64,000 nt of DNA, from assembly GCA_026391805.1 (NCBI GenBank), contig JAPLDJ010000015.1, positions 372,001 to 436,000 on the forward strand, given 5' to 3'. The notes beneath the pieces are model-generated. The model did not search any database. It was not told the DNA's origin and saw only the letters and a list, made by a program, of their open reading frames with translations. The stretch comes from Bacteroidota bacterium (GTDB taxonomy: Bacteria; Bacteroidota; Bacteroidia; Bacteroidales; FEN-979). Shown here piece by piece: positions 53,801 through 62,682 of this stretch. Every line of letters begins with the position of its first letter. Position 1 is the stretch's first letter. The position numbers and the translations under genes were made by a program.

Positions 53801-54086
53801 TAACCACCTTGCTCCCAAAAAGATGTTGGATATGATACGGTATCTGTGTAAGGGGAAATCAGAACCGCTAACGGAATTATGTCGTGATTTTAATAAAGCG
53901 ACCAAAGATGGACGAAAAATGGAAAAATATTCCGAATTATTGGGATCATCTATTGGTTCAATTATAAGAGTAAAAGAAGAAAGTGATGTAGATAGCTTAT
54001 TTTCTGTGGGTGAAACAAGTGCTTTAACCAATAAAATTTCGGGGCTGGATGATTTTGAATTGATCTGTTTTCTGGTAGTACGTTAA
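50853..54086 (+). CDS. SNF2/DEAD helicase with PLD-like N-terminus
   Basis: A 1077-residue protein. Residues 1-200 resemble a PLD-type module at the front of helicase-nuclease proteins (RVSIASAYFSIYAFEELKKQL). The SF2 core has Walker A GLGKT (Lys276), the DESH box at 359-362, and motif III SATP. Motif VI is QRFGRIDRIG (from Gln817), as in SNF2-like translocases. It is the first gene of a rightward four-gene operon with DUF4391, Mod and Res. A role in DNA translocation or degradation within an extended type III restriction-modification defence system is likely. No HxK motif is obvious, so nuclease activity is unproven. Confidence 0.85.
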   Translation: MQIFDNINSKVRDDLSKTIRKDSRVSIASAYFSIYAFEELKKQLQDISELRFIFTSPTFVSEKTSKEKREFYIPRLNRERNLYGSEFEVKLRNELSQKAIAKECTEWIKNKVQFKSNVTNEVMGGFINVETDENLTYLPINGFTTVDLGCEKGNSVYNMVNRFEAPFSSEYIKLFNNLWHDKEKLHDVTEHVIDNISTVYRENSPDFIYFVTLYNIFNEFLEDISEDVLPNDATGFKTSAIWNILYDFQQDAALAIINKLEKYNGCILADSVGLGKTYTALAVVKYYENRNKSVLVLCPKKLNDNWITYRSNLTNNPIAKDRLRYDVLYHTDLSRESGISNGLPLDRINWGNYDLVVIDESHNFRNGGQVYGDEEKRENRYLKLLNKVVREGVKTKVLMLSATPVNNRFNDLRNQLALAYEGNSEQIDSLLNTSKSIDDIFRTAQAAFNKWSKFDSHERSTDKLLNMIDFDFFEVLDSVTIARSRKHIEKYYNTDAIGKFPERLKPISFRPSLTKMANATNYDAIYDLLNMLNLSVYTPSNFIHPSRTALYEKEYGRDMGNTFFRQADREKGIRKLMNINLLKRLESSIHSFRLTVGRIKHLIDSTISTIDNYDGGTTISTEDYTSVNEFDDDDQNTDLFVGRKVKIALSDIDIISWKAELLEDSLCLEGLLNSVREITPEHDNKLQTLFSAIDEKISNPINVGNNKIIVFTAFSDTAEYLYEHVSKYVKKHYNLDTALISGSVDGRTTCPKLRVDMNTVLTCFSPISKQKHLLLKNNDNNIDVLIATDCISEGQNLQDCDYLINYDIHWNPVRIIQRFGRIDRIGSKNKVIQLVNFWADVSLDDYINLKARVETRMKMSVMTSTGDDNPISAEEKGDLEYRKQQLQRLMDEVVDIEEMGNGISIMDMGLNEFRLDLMEYMKSNPDIAHTPNGMHAVVGSSTDEPEGVIYILKNLSNSVNINNQNRLHPFYMVYTSNAGDVICNHLAPKKMLDMIRYLCKGKSEPLTELCRDFNKATKDGRKMEKYSELLGSSIGSIIRVKEESDVDSLFSVGETSALTNKISGLDDFELICFLVVR

Positions 54087-54091
54087 TTTGA

Positions 54092-54751
54092 ATGGCAATG
54101 CTTAACTTCCCTAAATCGACCGAATTTGGCAAAAAAATACCCAAAGAAAAATTTTATTCCCGTTTAGAAATGAAAACGGCAATGAAACGCTATTTCATTG
54201 AAGACATTGAACAAATAGTATGGCGGTACAAATTAGCTCCTTCCACCTTAAATGTAAGTGCTGGTATCAATGTATTGGAGATTGATGTGTTGGAAATTAA
54301 CCTGAAAAGAAAAGATTATGCTCAAACTGTGTTTGAATTTATTGATAAAAATCTGCCGCACCACACAGTATTTGTGCTTTCTTGTGGCAGTGAAGTTCAG
54401 CTATTAATAAACTACAAAGAAGCTATTGAAAACCGTGCGGGGAAATTTAAAATAACAGCAAATTACAAAACGGATTGGAAACCTCTTGATCAAATTCAAC
54501 TTACGGTTGATGGGTTGAATATGGATAAGGTTTATGAAAGTTTTGTCGCTCAGGTTGCGGGCACCAAACTAAAGGTTGAAGCACATGAGACTGTTAAAGA
54601 TGCCATTTTACAAGCACAATTAAAACTCATGTTGGAAAAGGAAATAAATGCCTTGGAATCGAAATTATACAACGAAAAGCAATTCAATGTTCAGTTGAAA
54701 ATATCAACAAAATTAAAAGAATTGAAAAACCAATTATTTGAACTTACATAA
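54092..54751 (+). CDS. DUF4391 domain-containing protein
   Basis: A 219-residue protein, 5 bases after the helicase gene and directly abutting Mod. DUF4391 is recognised from the opening (LNFPKSTEFGKKIPKEKFYS), the IVWRYKLAPSTLNV segment, the beta-rich VFVLSCGSEVQLLINYKEA, and a long coiled-coil C-terminus (LMLEKEINALESKL). Its activity is unknown. It regularly sits between such helicases and type III methyltransferases, so it is probably a structural or adaptor component of the complex. Confidence 0.85.
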   Translation: MAMLNFPKSTEFGKKIPKEKFYSRLEMKTAMKRYFIEDIEQIVWRYKLAPSTLNVSAGINVLEIDVLEINLKRKDYAQTVFEFIDKNLPHHTVFVLSCGSEVQLLINYKEAIENRAGKFKITANYKTDWKPLDQIQLTVDGLNMDKVYESFVAQVAGTKLKVEAHETVKDAILQAQLKLMLEKEINALESKLYNEKQFNVQLKISTKLKELKNQLFELT

Positions 54752-56626
54752 ATGGAAAAACTTAAAATGGAATCGGCAGACCTGACCGAACAAAACATAG
54801 ATAAAATTGCTGCTTTGTTTCCCAACGTAATATCCGAAACAAAAGATGCCGATGGCAACTTAAAGAAAGCCATAAACTTTACCCTATTGCAACAAATACT
54901 TCAAGGCGATTTGGTGGATGGTGACGAATGTTACGAATTTACGTGGGCAGGTAAAAAACAATCCATTATTGACGGAAATAGTCCCCTACGCAAAACCTTA
55001 CGCCCATGCCCAGAAGAAAGTAAGGATTGGGACAAAACCGAAAACCTTTACATCGAAGGCGATAACCTTGAAGTACTGAAACTATTGCAAGGTTCCTACC
55101 TGAATAGCATCAAAATGATGTATTTCGACCCACCATACAACACTGGCAATGATTTTGTCTATAGGGATAATTTTACAGCAGCAAAAGATGAATATGAAGA
55201 AGATGTGGGATTGTTTGATGAAAATGAAAACCGTTTGTTTAAAAATACTGAAAGCAATGGGCGTTTTCATTCAGACTGGTGCAGTATGATGTATCCACGG
55301 TTACAACTTGCAAGAAATTTATTGACTGATGACGGTGTTATTGTCATTTCAATAGACGATGGTGAAGTAAATAACCTAATTAAAATTTGCGTTGAAATCT
55401 TTGGTGAAGAGAACCATTTAGCAACTTTTCTATGGAAAAGTAGACAAACGACAGATAGTAGAAAAAGTACAAATATGTCAATTGATCATGAATACATCGT
55501 TGCGTTTACAAATCGACAAAGTGTTTTTTCTTTAAAAGGAAACGACATCGATAAAGGAAAATATACGAATCCAGATAATGATCCAAGAGGTTCATGGGCA
55601 AGTATCGATCTTTCTGTTCAAGCAACAAGAGACCAAAGACCGAACCAATTTTATGAAATAATTAATCCAATAACGGGAATAAGCTATCCTGCTAATTCTC
55701 AAAGAGTATGGTCAAAATCTAAAGACGTTGTTAATGGTATGATTAAAGAAAATAGGATTATATTTCCTGATAACCCATCAGGGAGACCAAGAGAGAAGAA
55801 ATTCTTATCAGATTTACGATCTGAAATAACAGGTTTCTCTTCATGGCTTGATCCTAAAGATGTGGGATATACGACAAATGGGACAAGGGAATTATCATCA
55901 TTATTTGAGCAAAGAATATTTGATTTCCCAAAATCAACCAAATTACTTTGTCATATAATAAATCAGGCTTCTACTGAAGATTCTATCATCCTTGATATAT
56001 TTTCAGGTTCAGCAACAACAGCACATGCAGTAATGAAACTCAATGCCAAGGATGGAGGAAGTCGAAAATTCATAATGGTTCAACTTCCTGAAACAACTGA
56101 TGAAAAAAGCGAGGCATATAAAGCAGGTTACAAAAATATCTGTGAGATTGGGAAGGAACGTATCCGTAAGGCAGGGGAAAAAGTTAAAGAAGAAGCTGGC
56201 TTAAATGGTCAAAATCTGGATATAGGTTTCAGGGTATTGAAATTGGACAGTACCAATATGAAAGATGTGTATTACGGAGCAGGGGAATATAGCCAACAAA
56301 TGTTATTGGATTTAGAAAGCAATATCAAAAATGACCGTACTGATTTGGATTTGCTTTATGGGGTTCTTTTAAATTGGGGGGTGCCGTTGGCATTGCCGCA
56401 CACTAACGAAATGATTGGAGGAGTTAAAGTTCATTTTGTAAATGGTGTAGATTTAGTGGCATGTTTTGCCGACAATGTTAACGAAACGATTATTCGTGAA
56501 ATTGCGAAACGCAAACCATTACGGGTCGTTTTCCGTGATAGTTCATTTGCCAACAGTCCCGACAAAATCAATGTAACCGAGATATTCAAGACCATTTCGC
56601 CCGAAACAACAGTAAAAGTGATTTAA
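54752..56626 (+). CDS. mod: Type III restriction-modification methyltransferase (Mod)
   Basis: A 624-residue beta-class DNA N6-adenine (or N4-cytosine) methyltransferase. Motif IV DPPYNTGNDF (Asp126-Tyr129) precedes the SAM-binding motif I DIFSGSATTAHAVM (about residue 415), the order typical of beta-class Mod subunits. The region between (about 220-390) holds the variable target-recognition part, and residues near 395 (NQASTEDSIILD) lead into motif I. The start ATG overlaps nothing and follows the DUF4391 stop directly. It should modify host DNA and give sequence recognition to the Res subunit. Confidence 0.94.
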   Translation: MEKLKMESADLTEQNIDKIAALFPNVISETKDADGNLKKAINFTLLQQILQGDLVDGDECYEFTWAGKKQSIIDGNSPLRKTLRPCPEESKDWDKTENLYIEGDNLEVLKLLQGSYLNSIKMMYFDPPYNTGNDFVYRDNFTAAKDEYEEDVGLFDENENRLFKNTESNGRFHSDWCSMMYPRLQLARNLLTDDGVIVISIDDGEVNNLIKICVEIFGEENHLATFLWKSRQTTDSRKSTNMSIDHEYIVAFTNRQSVFSLKGNDIDKGKYTNPDNDPRGSWASIDLSVQATRDQRPNQFYEIINPITGISYPANSQRVWSKSKDVVNGMIKENRIIFPDNPSGRPREKKFLSDLRSEITGFSSWLDPKDVGYTTNGTRELSSLFEQRIFDFPKSTKLLCHIINQASTEDSIILDIFSGSATTAHAVMKLNAKDGGSRKFIMVQLPETTDEKSEAYKAGYKNICEIGKERIRKAGEKVKEEAGLNGQNLDIGFRVLKLDSTNMKDVYYGAGEYSQQMLLDLESNIKNDRTDLDLLYGVLLNWGVPLALPHTNEMIGGVKVHFVNGVDLVACFADNVNETIIREIAKRKPLRVVFRDSSFANSPDKINVTEIFKTISPETTVKVI

Positions 56627-56631
56627 ACAAA

Positions 56632-59600
56632 ATGAAAATAAAATTTAAGCACCAAAAGTTTCAGGCTGAAGCATCACAAGCGGTTTGCGATGTATTTGCA
56701 GGTCAACCATATCTGTCTGAAGCACTATATTTGATCGATAAGGGAGACACCCAAGGGCAACAGGAATTACATGATTTTACTGGTTTTAAAAACCATAAAA
56801 TTGTATCTGAACTGACGGATAAGATAATACTTGATAACCTTCAGAAAATACAAAGATGGAACCAATTACCACCTTCGCAAAAGTTGGAAGGCAAATTCAA
56901 TCTGACAATTGAAATGGAAACGGGTACTGGCAAAACGTATTCGTATATTAAAACCATGTTCGACCTCAATAAACGATTTGGGTGGAGCAAATTTATTGTT
57001 GTAGTTCCAAGTATTGCCATTCGTGAAGGGGTGCATAAATCCTTTGAAATTACCCAAGAACACTTTGCTGAAGAGTACGGTAAAAAGATTCACTTCTTTA
57101 TTTACAATTCGTCACAATTGACCGAAATTGACCGTTTTGCCAGTGACAGTTCAATCAATGTAATGATTATCAACTCACAGGCATTTACTGCAAAAGGTGA
57201 AGATGCCAGACGAATTTCTATGAAACTGGACAGTTTTCGTAGTAGGAGACCCATTGATGTAATTGCAAAAACGAATCCGATTGTTATCATTGATGAACCG
57301 CAAAAAGTGGAAGGTTTAGCAACCAAAGAAAAGATGAAAGACTTCAACCCGTTGCTTACACTTCGCTATTCTGCCACACATAAAAAAGATAGCATTTATA
57401 ATATGGTTTACCGACTCGATGCAATGGAAGCATACAACAAAAAGTTGGTGAAGAAAATTGCAGTAAAAGGTATAAGTACAACAGGAACAACCGCCACTGA
57501 AGGATATGTCTATCTGGAAAGTGTAAATCTTTTTAAAGATAAAAATCCAACTGCCAATATCGGTTTTGAATTAAAGCAAGTTTCTGGAATAAAATCAGTT
57601 GTACGTCAAGTCTCAATAGGGTTTGACCTTTATGCACAATCGAAAGAACTCGAAGAATATCGCAACGGTTATACAATTACAAATATTGATGGCAGGGATA
57701 ATTCAGTAACTTTTCAAAACGGAATAAAAATATATGCGGGTGATATAAAAGGAGCCGTAAACGAAGAGCAACTTTGCCGTATTCAAATCCGTGAAACAAT
57801 ACTTTCACATATAGATCGTGAACGACAATTGTTTCTCAGAGGTATAAAAGTGCTTAGCCTGTTTTTTATAGATGAGGTGGCTAAATACAAACAATACAAT
57901 GCCGATGGGAAACCGCTTAATGGTGTTTATGGCAATATTTTCGAAGAAGAGTACAAGGATATTACTTCAACATTGCAGATTCAATTTGGTGAAGACGAGT
58001 ATGTTAAATATTTGAATTCAATCACACCAAGCAACACCCACACAGGTTATTTCTCAATCGATAAAAAGAAAAACCAATATGTTGATAGTAAGTTGGAACG
58101 CACTACTAAGGAATCAAATGATGTGGATGCGTTTGACTTAATAATGCGAAAAAAGGAAATTTTACTGTCTTTCGCTGAACCAGTTCGATTTATTTTCTCG
58201 CACTCAGCATTACGTGAAGGTTGGGATAACCCGAATGTGTTTCAGATATGTACGCTTAAACAAAGTGGTTCTGAGGTGGGCAAACGTCAGGAGGTTGGAC
58301 GTGGTTTACGTCTTTGTGTCAATCAGAATGGCGACCGCATGGATGCCAGTGCTCTGGGCGATGATGTTCATAATATCAATCAGTTGACAGTTATAGCAAG
58401 TGAATCATATGATAAATTCGCAAAAGGGCTACAAATGGAACTGGCTGAAGTAATTGCAGACCGACCCTTGAAAGTTACGGCAACATTATTCGAAGGTAAA
58501 GTTATACACAACACCCAAGGACAATCTCAGGTAATTGATAATGATACTGCTCAAATTATCTTTGAAGATTTGATACAATACGGGTATCTGAGAGCAGGGG
58601 TCTTGACGGATAAATTCTATGAAGAAAAGGCGAATGGTACAGTAAAAGTGGCTGTAGAAGTGGAAGATTCAAAAGAATCAATTTTGAATATTTTGGATAC
58701 TATTTACAATCCCAAAACCATGATGCCAGAAAATGCTCGCAGTAATAATGTGGAATTGAAGTTCGATAAGAATAGATTTGACCGCAAAGATTTTCAAGAG
58801 CTTTGGAAGAGAATCAATATAAAAACCGCTTATGTTGTTGATTTTGAGACAGACGAATTAATTCAAAAATCAATTTCAAAACTCAATCAGCATTTGCATG
58901 TCTCTAAACTTTTCTACAAGGTACAAACTGGAGTTTTATCCAATATTAAATCGAAAGAAGCACTACAGCAAGGAGAAGGATTTAAAGAAACACAAACCAG
59001 ACTTGAAGTAGTGAATTCGGCTGCAAATAGTAGTGTGAAATATGATTTGATTGGAAAAATTGTTGAAGAAACAGCACTCACAAGAAGTTCAATTGTAAAA
59101 ATTCTTACAGGAATTGAGCCCGTTGTATTTGATCAATTTAAATTCAATCCTGAAGAGTTTATTATCAAAGCCTCAACACTTATTAATGAAGAAAAAGCAA
59201 CGGTTATTGTGCAGCATATATCGTACAATAAATTGGAAGAAGTATTTGGTACAGAAATATTTACCGAGCCGACAATGAAAGGGAAATTGGGTGTGAATGC
59301 TATTCAAGTCAATAAGCATCTGTACGATTATATCATTTTCGATTCACCGAGTATTGAAAAACCCTTTGCCGAAAAATTGGATACAAGTAATGAAGTGGCA
59401 GTTTATGTGAAACTGCCTAAAGGTTTTTACATAAACACACCAGTTGGGAAATACAATCCAGATTGGGCAATTGCCTTTAATGAAGGTATGGTTAAGCATG
59501 TTTATTTTGTTGCGGAGACCAAAGGTTCCATGTCAACAATGGAACTACGATTAATTGAAAGTGCTAAAATACAATGTGCTCGTGAGCATTTTAAAGCAAT

Positions 59601-59667
59601 TAGCACGACTTCGATAAAATATGATGTGGTGAACAGCTATCAGGAATTAATGAGTTTGGTGAAATAA
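56632..59667 (+). CDS. res: Type III restriction enzyme helicase-endonuclease (Res)
   Basis: A 1011-residue protein. The SF2 helicase core has Walker A METGTGKT (Lys101), a DEPQ box at 221-224 and a late VGRGLRL motif. A C-terminal PD-(D/E)XK endonuclease is seen at NPDWAIAF (Asp944) and VAETKGS (Glu962, Lys964), the type III Res arrangement. It cuts DNA after ATP-driven communication between unmodified, head-to-head sites recognised with Mod. The gene starts 5 bases after mod, so translation is coupled. A terminator is not clear in the 163-base gap after it. Confidence 0.94.
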   Translation: MKIKFKHQKFQAEASQAVCDVFAGQPYLSEALYLIDKGDTQGQQELHDFTGFKNHKIVSELTDKIILDNLQKIQRWNQLPPSQKLEGKFNLTIEMETGTGKTYSYIKTMFDLNKRFGWSKFIVVVPSIAIREGVHKSFEITQEHFAEEYGKKIHFFIYNSSQLTEIDRFASDSSINVMIINSQAFTAKGEDARRISMKLDSFRSRRPIDVIAKTNPIVIIDEPQKVEGLATKEKMKDFNPLLTLRYSATHKKDSIYNMVYRLDAMEAYNKKLVKKIAVKGISTTGTTATEGYVYLESVNLFKDKNPTANIGFELKQVSGIKSVVRQVSIGFDLYAQSKELEEYRNGYTITNIDGRDNSVTFQNGIKIYAGDIKGAVNEEQLCRIQIRETILSHIDRERQLFLRGIKVLSLFFIDEVAKYKQYNADGKPLNGVYGNIFEEEYKDITSTLQIQFGEDEYVKYLNSITPSNTHTGYFSIDKKKNQYVDSKLERTTKESNDVDAFDLIMRKKEILLSFAEPVRFIFSHSALREGWDNPNVFQICTLKQSGSEVGKRQEVGRGLRLCVNQNGDRMDASALGDDVHNINQLTVIASESYDKFAKGLQMELAEVIADRPLKVTATLFEGKVIHNTQGQSQVIDNDTAQIIFEDLIQYGYLRAGVLTDKFYEEKANGTVKVAVEVEDSKESILNILDTIYNPKTMMPENARSNNVELKFDKNRFDRKDFQELWKRINIKTAYVVDFETDELIQKSISKLNQHLHVSKLFYKVQTGVLSNIKSKEALQQGEGFKETQTRLEVVNSAANSSVKYDLIGKIVEETALTRSSIVKILTGIEPVVFDQFKFNPEEFIIKASTLINEEKATVIVQHISYNKLEEVFGTEIFTEPTMKGKLGVNAIQVNKHLYDYIIFDSPSIEKPFAEKLDTSNEVAVYVKLPKGFYINTPVGKYNPDWAIAFNEGMVKHVYFVAETKGSMSTMELRLIESAKIQCAREHFKAISTTSIKYDVVNSYQELMSLVK

Positions 59668-59830
59668 TTAATAGAAGTGTTTAAATATATGAGGAATTGG
59701 AAAGATTTGGATGAGAGGATGAGGGGATGAAGATGTGAAAAGTATAAAAAACATTGATAGAGTTTATTTATAAATTAGTTATATTTAGCTCCGAACATTG
59801 GATTAGTTTTTAATCAAAATCATTTTAAAC

Positions 59831-61825
59831 ATGCCCACAATCCTTGATTTAGGTGTAGAACAGGATCATATTGATTCTTTGACCAAAGCGAATGGAATAA
59901 CTGCTTTGGCTGAATTGATCTGGAATTCTCTTGATGCAGATGCTACAGTTATTAAGTTAGATTATCAAAGAGATGCGCTTGGGAATTTTAAATTTATTAA
60001 AGTAACAGACAATGGTCATGGATTACCATTTGAAAAAGCAAAACTTGTTTTTGGAAAATTAGGTGGGTCAGATAAAAAAATCAACCATCAAAGTCCGAAA
60101 GGTAGAGTTTATCATGGGAAAGAAGGAAGGGGACGATTTAAATGTATGGCATTAGGCGACTTGGCAACATTTAAAACCATGTACAAAAATAATGGACATT
60201 ATGAGACTTATTCCATTGTTCTTGATAGAAACGATCTTTCACACGCAGAAATAAGTGACCTTAAACAGTTACCGAAGGGTCAAGGTGAACAGAGTTTCGA
60301 GGTCAAAATCAACAATGTTATCCAAAAAAACGCTGAATTCGGAACTAAATTTGAGAACCGCTTTAATTTGGAAGAAATTTTTGCTCCCTATTGGATGAAC
60401 TACCAGGATTTTCAGATATTCTTCAATGGAAATGAATTGAAATTTGGATCACTTATCAGAGATTCTTATGAAAAAGAAGTAATCTACGAAATTTCTGGAA
60501 TCAAAACATCATTTGTTATTAAAGTGATTGAATGGACTTTCGAAAATGCGAAAAAAACATACTTATGCAACACAAAAGGGATTCCATATAACACTTTAAA
60601 CCTTGGAATTCGATCATCATTACCAATCTCAATGTTTATCCAATCCAGCTATATTGAAAAATTACACTCTGAAAATCTTTTAGACCTCGGAGAATATGAT
60701 AATTACATTAATAGTGTTTATGATGATGCCAAAAAAATTGGTAGAGAGTACATTCGAGATCGAATGCATTTTTATTCACTTGAATTTATTCAGGAGTTAA
60801 AAAAGAATAATTTGTACCCATATGTTGGTGAACCTCAGAATATTGTAGAGGATTCAACAAGGAAAGTATTTGATATTGTGGCACTACAGGTTCATCAATA
60901 TTTACCATCCTTTGAAGATCAAGATTTTAAGGGTAAAAAATTGACCCTATCACTCATAAAACAGGCATTGGAGAAAGACTCAAATGCGTTGAGGAAAATT
61001 CTAAAAGAGGTTATTGAACTTCCACAAGATAAACAGGACGATTTAGCTGAACTTCTTGAATGTACTTCATTATCAAATATTATAGATGCTATGACTGAAA
61101 TTTCAAACCGTATTACGTTTTTAAACGGTCTGGAACAACTAATCTATGATTCTGAGGCAAGTAAGAATGTTAAGGAAAGGAGACACTTACATAAAATCAT
61201 TATTGACAATACTTGGATATTTGGAGATGAATATACCTATGGTGCTGACGACATTTCTTTAAAAAATGTATTAAAAGAATATTTAAAATATGTTGGTCGT
61301 GAAGATTTCAAAGAAATTGTTAATGAAAGCGATAATTCGGAATTGACATTGATTCCAGATGTTTGTCTATGGAAACAATATAATGCAGGGACTCTCGGAC
61401 ACTTCAATAACTTAGTCATCGAACTTAAGAAACCTACTGTCGATGCTGGAATTATTGAATATGGTCAGATTCAGCTATATGCTAATCATGTTAGTATTGA
61501 TCAAAGGTTTCCGAAAGAAAAAACAAATTGGAGGTTTTTATTAGTCACACGAGATATTAAGCCTGAATTTGAACCACAACTTAATCAGGAAAACCGTGAA
61601 TATGGACATGTTTTTGCATCTAAAAATGTTGATGTGTTTGTTTTACCTTGGGGAAGAATAATTAATAATGCAAGAACCAAATACCAATACTTAAAGGAAA
61701 AATTGAATTTAAGAATTCAAAGCAATGAAGATGGGTTGAACTTTCTTAGATCAAAGTATAAAGAGTACTTACCTGATAAGGGAAGAGGGGAAGTCACAGA
61801 AACAGAAATAAATGCTACTAAATAA
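59831..61825 (+). CDS. GHKL ATPase fused to a Shedu-like PD-(D/E)XK nuclease
   Basis: A 664-residue protein. The N-terminus is a GHKL (Hsp90/MutL-type) ATPase: the N-box ALAELIWNSLDADA (Glu28, Asn32, Asp36), the DNGHG G1 loop (60-64), and the GKEGRGRFK lid motif (96-104). The C-terminal 200 residues fit the Shedu/DUF4263 nuclease: LHKIIIDNTWIFGDEY, LIPDVCLW (Asp510), then NNLVIELKKP (Glu531-Leu-Lys533) and YGQIQLYANHV. Shedu nucleases with varied N-terminal sensor domains protect against phage. Here the sensor would be an ATP-driven clamp. Right after the type III operon, in a separate transcription unit with a TATATTTA box near 59779. Confidence 0.75.
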   Translation: MPTILDLGVEQDHIDSLTKANGITALAELIWNSLDADATVIKLDYQRDALGNFKFIKVTDNGHGLPFEKAKLVFGKLGGSDKKINHQSPKGRVYHGKEGRGRFKCMALGDLATFKTMYKNNGHYETYSIVLDRNDLSHAEISDLKQLPKGQGEQSFEVKINNVIQKNAEFGTKFENRFNLEEIFAPYWMNYQDFQIFFNGNELKFGSLIRDSYEKEVIYEISGIKTSFVIKVIEWTFENAKKTYLCNTKGIPYNTLNLGIRSSLPISMFIQSSYIEKLHSENLLDLGEYDNYINSVYDDAKKIGREYIRDRMHFYSLEFIQELKKNNLYPYVGEPQNIVEDSTRKVFDIVALQVHQYLPSFEDQDFKGKKLTLSLIKQALEKDSNALRKILKEVIELPQDKQDDLAELLECTSLSNIIDAMTEISNRITFLNGLEQLIYDSEASKNVKERRHLHKIIIDNTWIFGDEYTYGADDISLKNVLKEYLKYVGREDFKEIVNESDNSELTLIPDVCLWKQYNAGTLGHFNNLVIELKKPTVDAGIIEYGQIQLYANHVSIDQRFPKEKTNWRFLLVTRDIKPEFEPQLNQENREYGHVFASKNVDVFVLPWGRIINNARTKYQYLKEKLNLRIQSNEDGLNFLRSKYKEYLPDKGRGEVTETEINATK

Positions 61826-61875
61826 ATATATGGTGCCAAATTAGTGGCAGGATGGGGTGTTCGATTTATAGTTGA

Positions 61876-62139
61876 ATAATTTCAGCCATCTATAAGAAGA
61901 ACCTGAGAGCTGGATTGGCTGTATTAGTCAACATCTCAATTGGAGGTGCCATTGAGGGAGCTTTGAATTTTGCTGACAAGGTCACTCTCCTTTCGGAGAA
62001 TGGGGTAAAGACGGTGCTTGTTCCTATGGATAACTTGAATGAAATTACAACTCTACCAGCAAGCATTCTGGGCAAGACAGATGTGCCATTCTATGGAAAT
62101 AGCCAGATGTTACTGCAGAAGGCGGTGTTGATGGATTAA
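61876..62139 (+). pseudogene. BrxL C-terminal fossil (BREX Lon-like protease)
   Basis: An open stretch after an in-frame TGA reads AIYKKNLRAGLAVLVNISIG, then GAIEGALNFADKVTLLSENG, then VKTVLVPMDNLNEITTLPAS, and ends GKTDVPFYGNSQ...KAVLMD. This is the end of the Lon-like domain of BrxL (SVGG...V..L..NGA..VLVPM.N..E...LP...L.KT...FY.....A..KA). Only about 85 C-terminal residues remain and no other BREX gene is present. It marks a lost BREX system. Confidence 0.75.
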
Positions 62140-62177
62140 ATAGGAACTATTTGTTCGTGAATTTAAAAGAGACCAAA

Positions 62178-62663
62178 ATGGAGAAAATAATCATTGATTA
62201 TCTCAGAGAAGAGGATAGAGAAGGATTAGCTTATAAGGCTGTTAGAAAAGAATTAGAAGACTCAAATACCAAAGAAGCAGATAATAGGTTAGGGTTGTTA
62301 ATGATTCTCCAGGAGCTAAAAACAAACGATGATGACTTGTTGTTAACATTTTTAAGTCATGGCTTTTCAGGGGGAATTACAAAAGGAGATAATGAAACAC
62401 TCATAACATGGATGGATTTATGCACAGCTGTAAACAGTATTAAAACTACCTACTCTGTTACATTAAACCTATTAGCAATCTGTAATAGTTTTCATATTGA
62501 GCAATACAGATCAATATTTGGAAAAAATATTAAGAAAATCTGGATTACAAATAGTTGTGTTATCTCCATAAATAAGAGCCTTCTTGCAATGAAACATGGA
62601 GATTTTAAAACCTTTTATTCTAATTTAGCAGAAGAAGAAATTGACCTCTATCGAGAAATTTAA
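62178..62663 (+). CDS. Compact caspase/CHAT-like protease candidate
   Basis: A 161-residue protein (upstream in-frame TTG-type start at 62151 is less likely). The pattern fits a minimal caspase-hemoglobinase fold: a DDDLLLTFLSHGFSGGI strand-loop with the catalytic His61-Gly62, then a helix (WMDLCTAVNSI), then the strand LNLLAICNSF with Cys102 in the place of the catalytic Cys (usually 'ACxS'). The whole domain is shorter than most caspases or CHAT proteases. No N-terminal partner domain is fused. It is directly upstream of the UDG-like gene (19-base gap), so the two are likely one operon. The call rests on the two motifs and their spacing. Confidence 0.5.
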   Translation: MEKIIIDYLREEDREGLAYKAVRKELEDSNTKEADNRLGLLMILQELKTNDDDLLLTFLSHGFSGGITKGDNETLITWMDLCTAVNSIKTTYSVTLNLLAICNSFHIEQYRSIFGKNIKKIWITNSCVISINKSLLAMKHGDFKTFYSNLAEEEIDLYREI

Positions 62664-62682
62664 AATCAGACAAACGGTAAAT

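Noticed and set aside
50853-62139. An intact BREX or DISARM system
   Set aside because: PglX/PglZ/BrxC-type or DrmA/DrmB-type genes are missing. The helicase-DUF4391-Mod-Res order fits an extended type III system, and BrxL is only a fragment.
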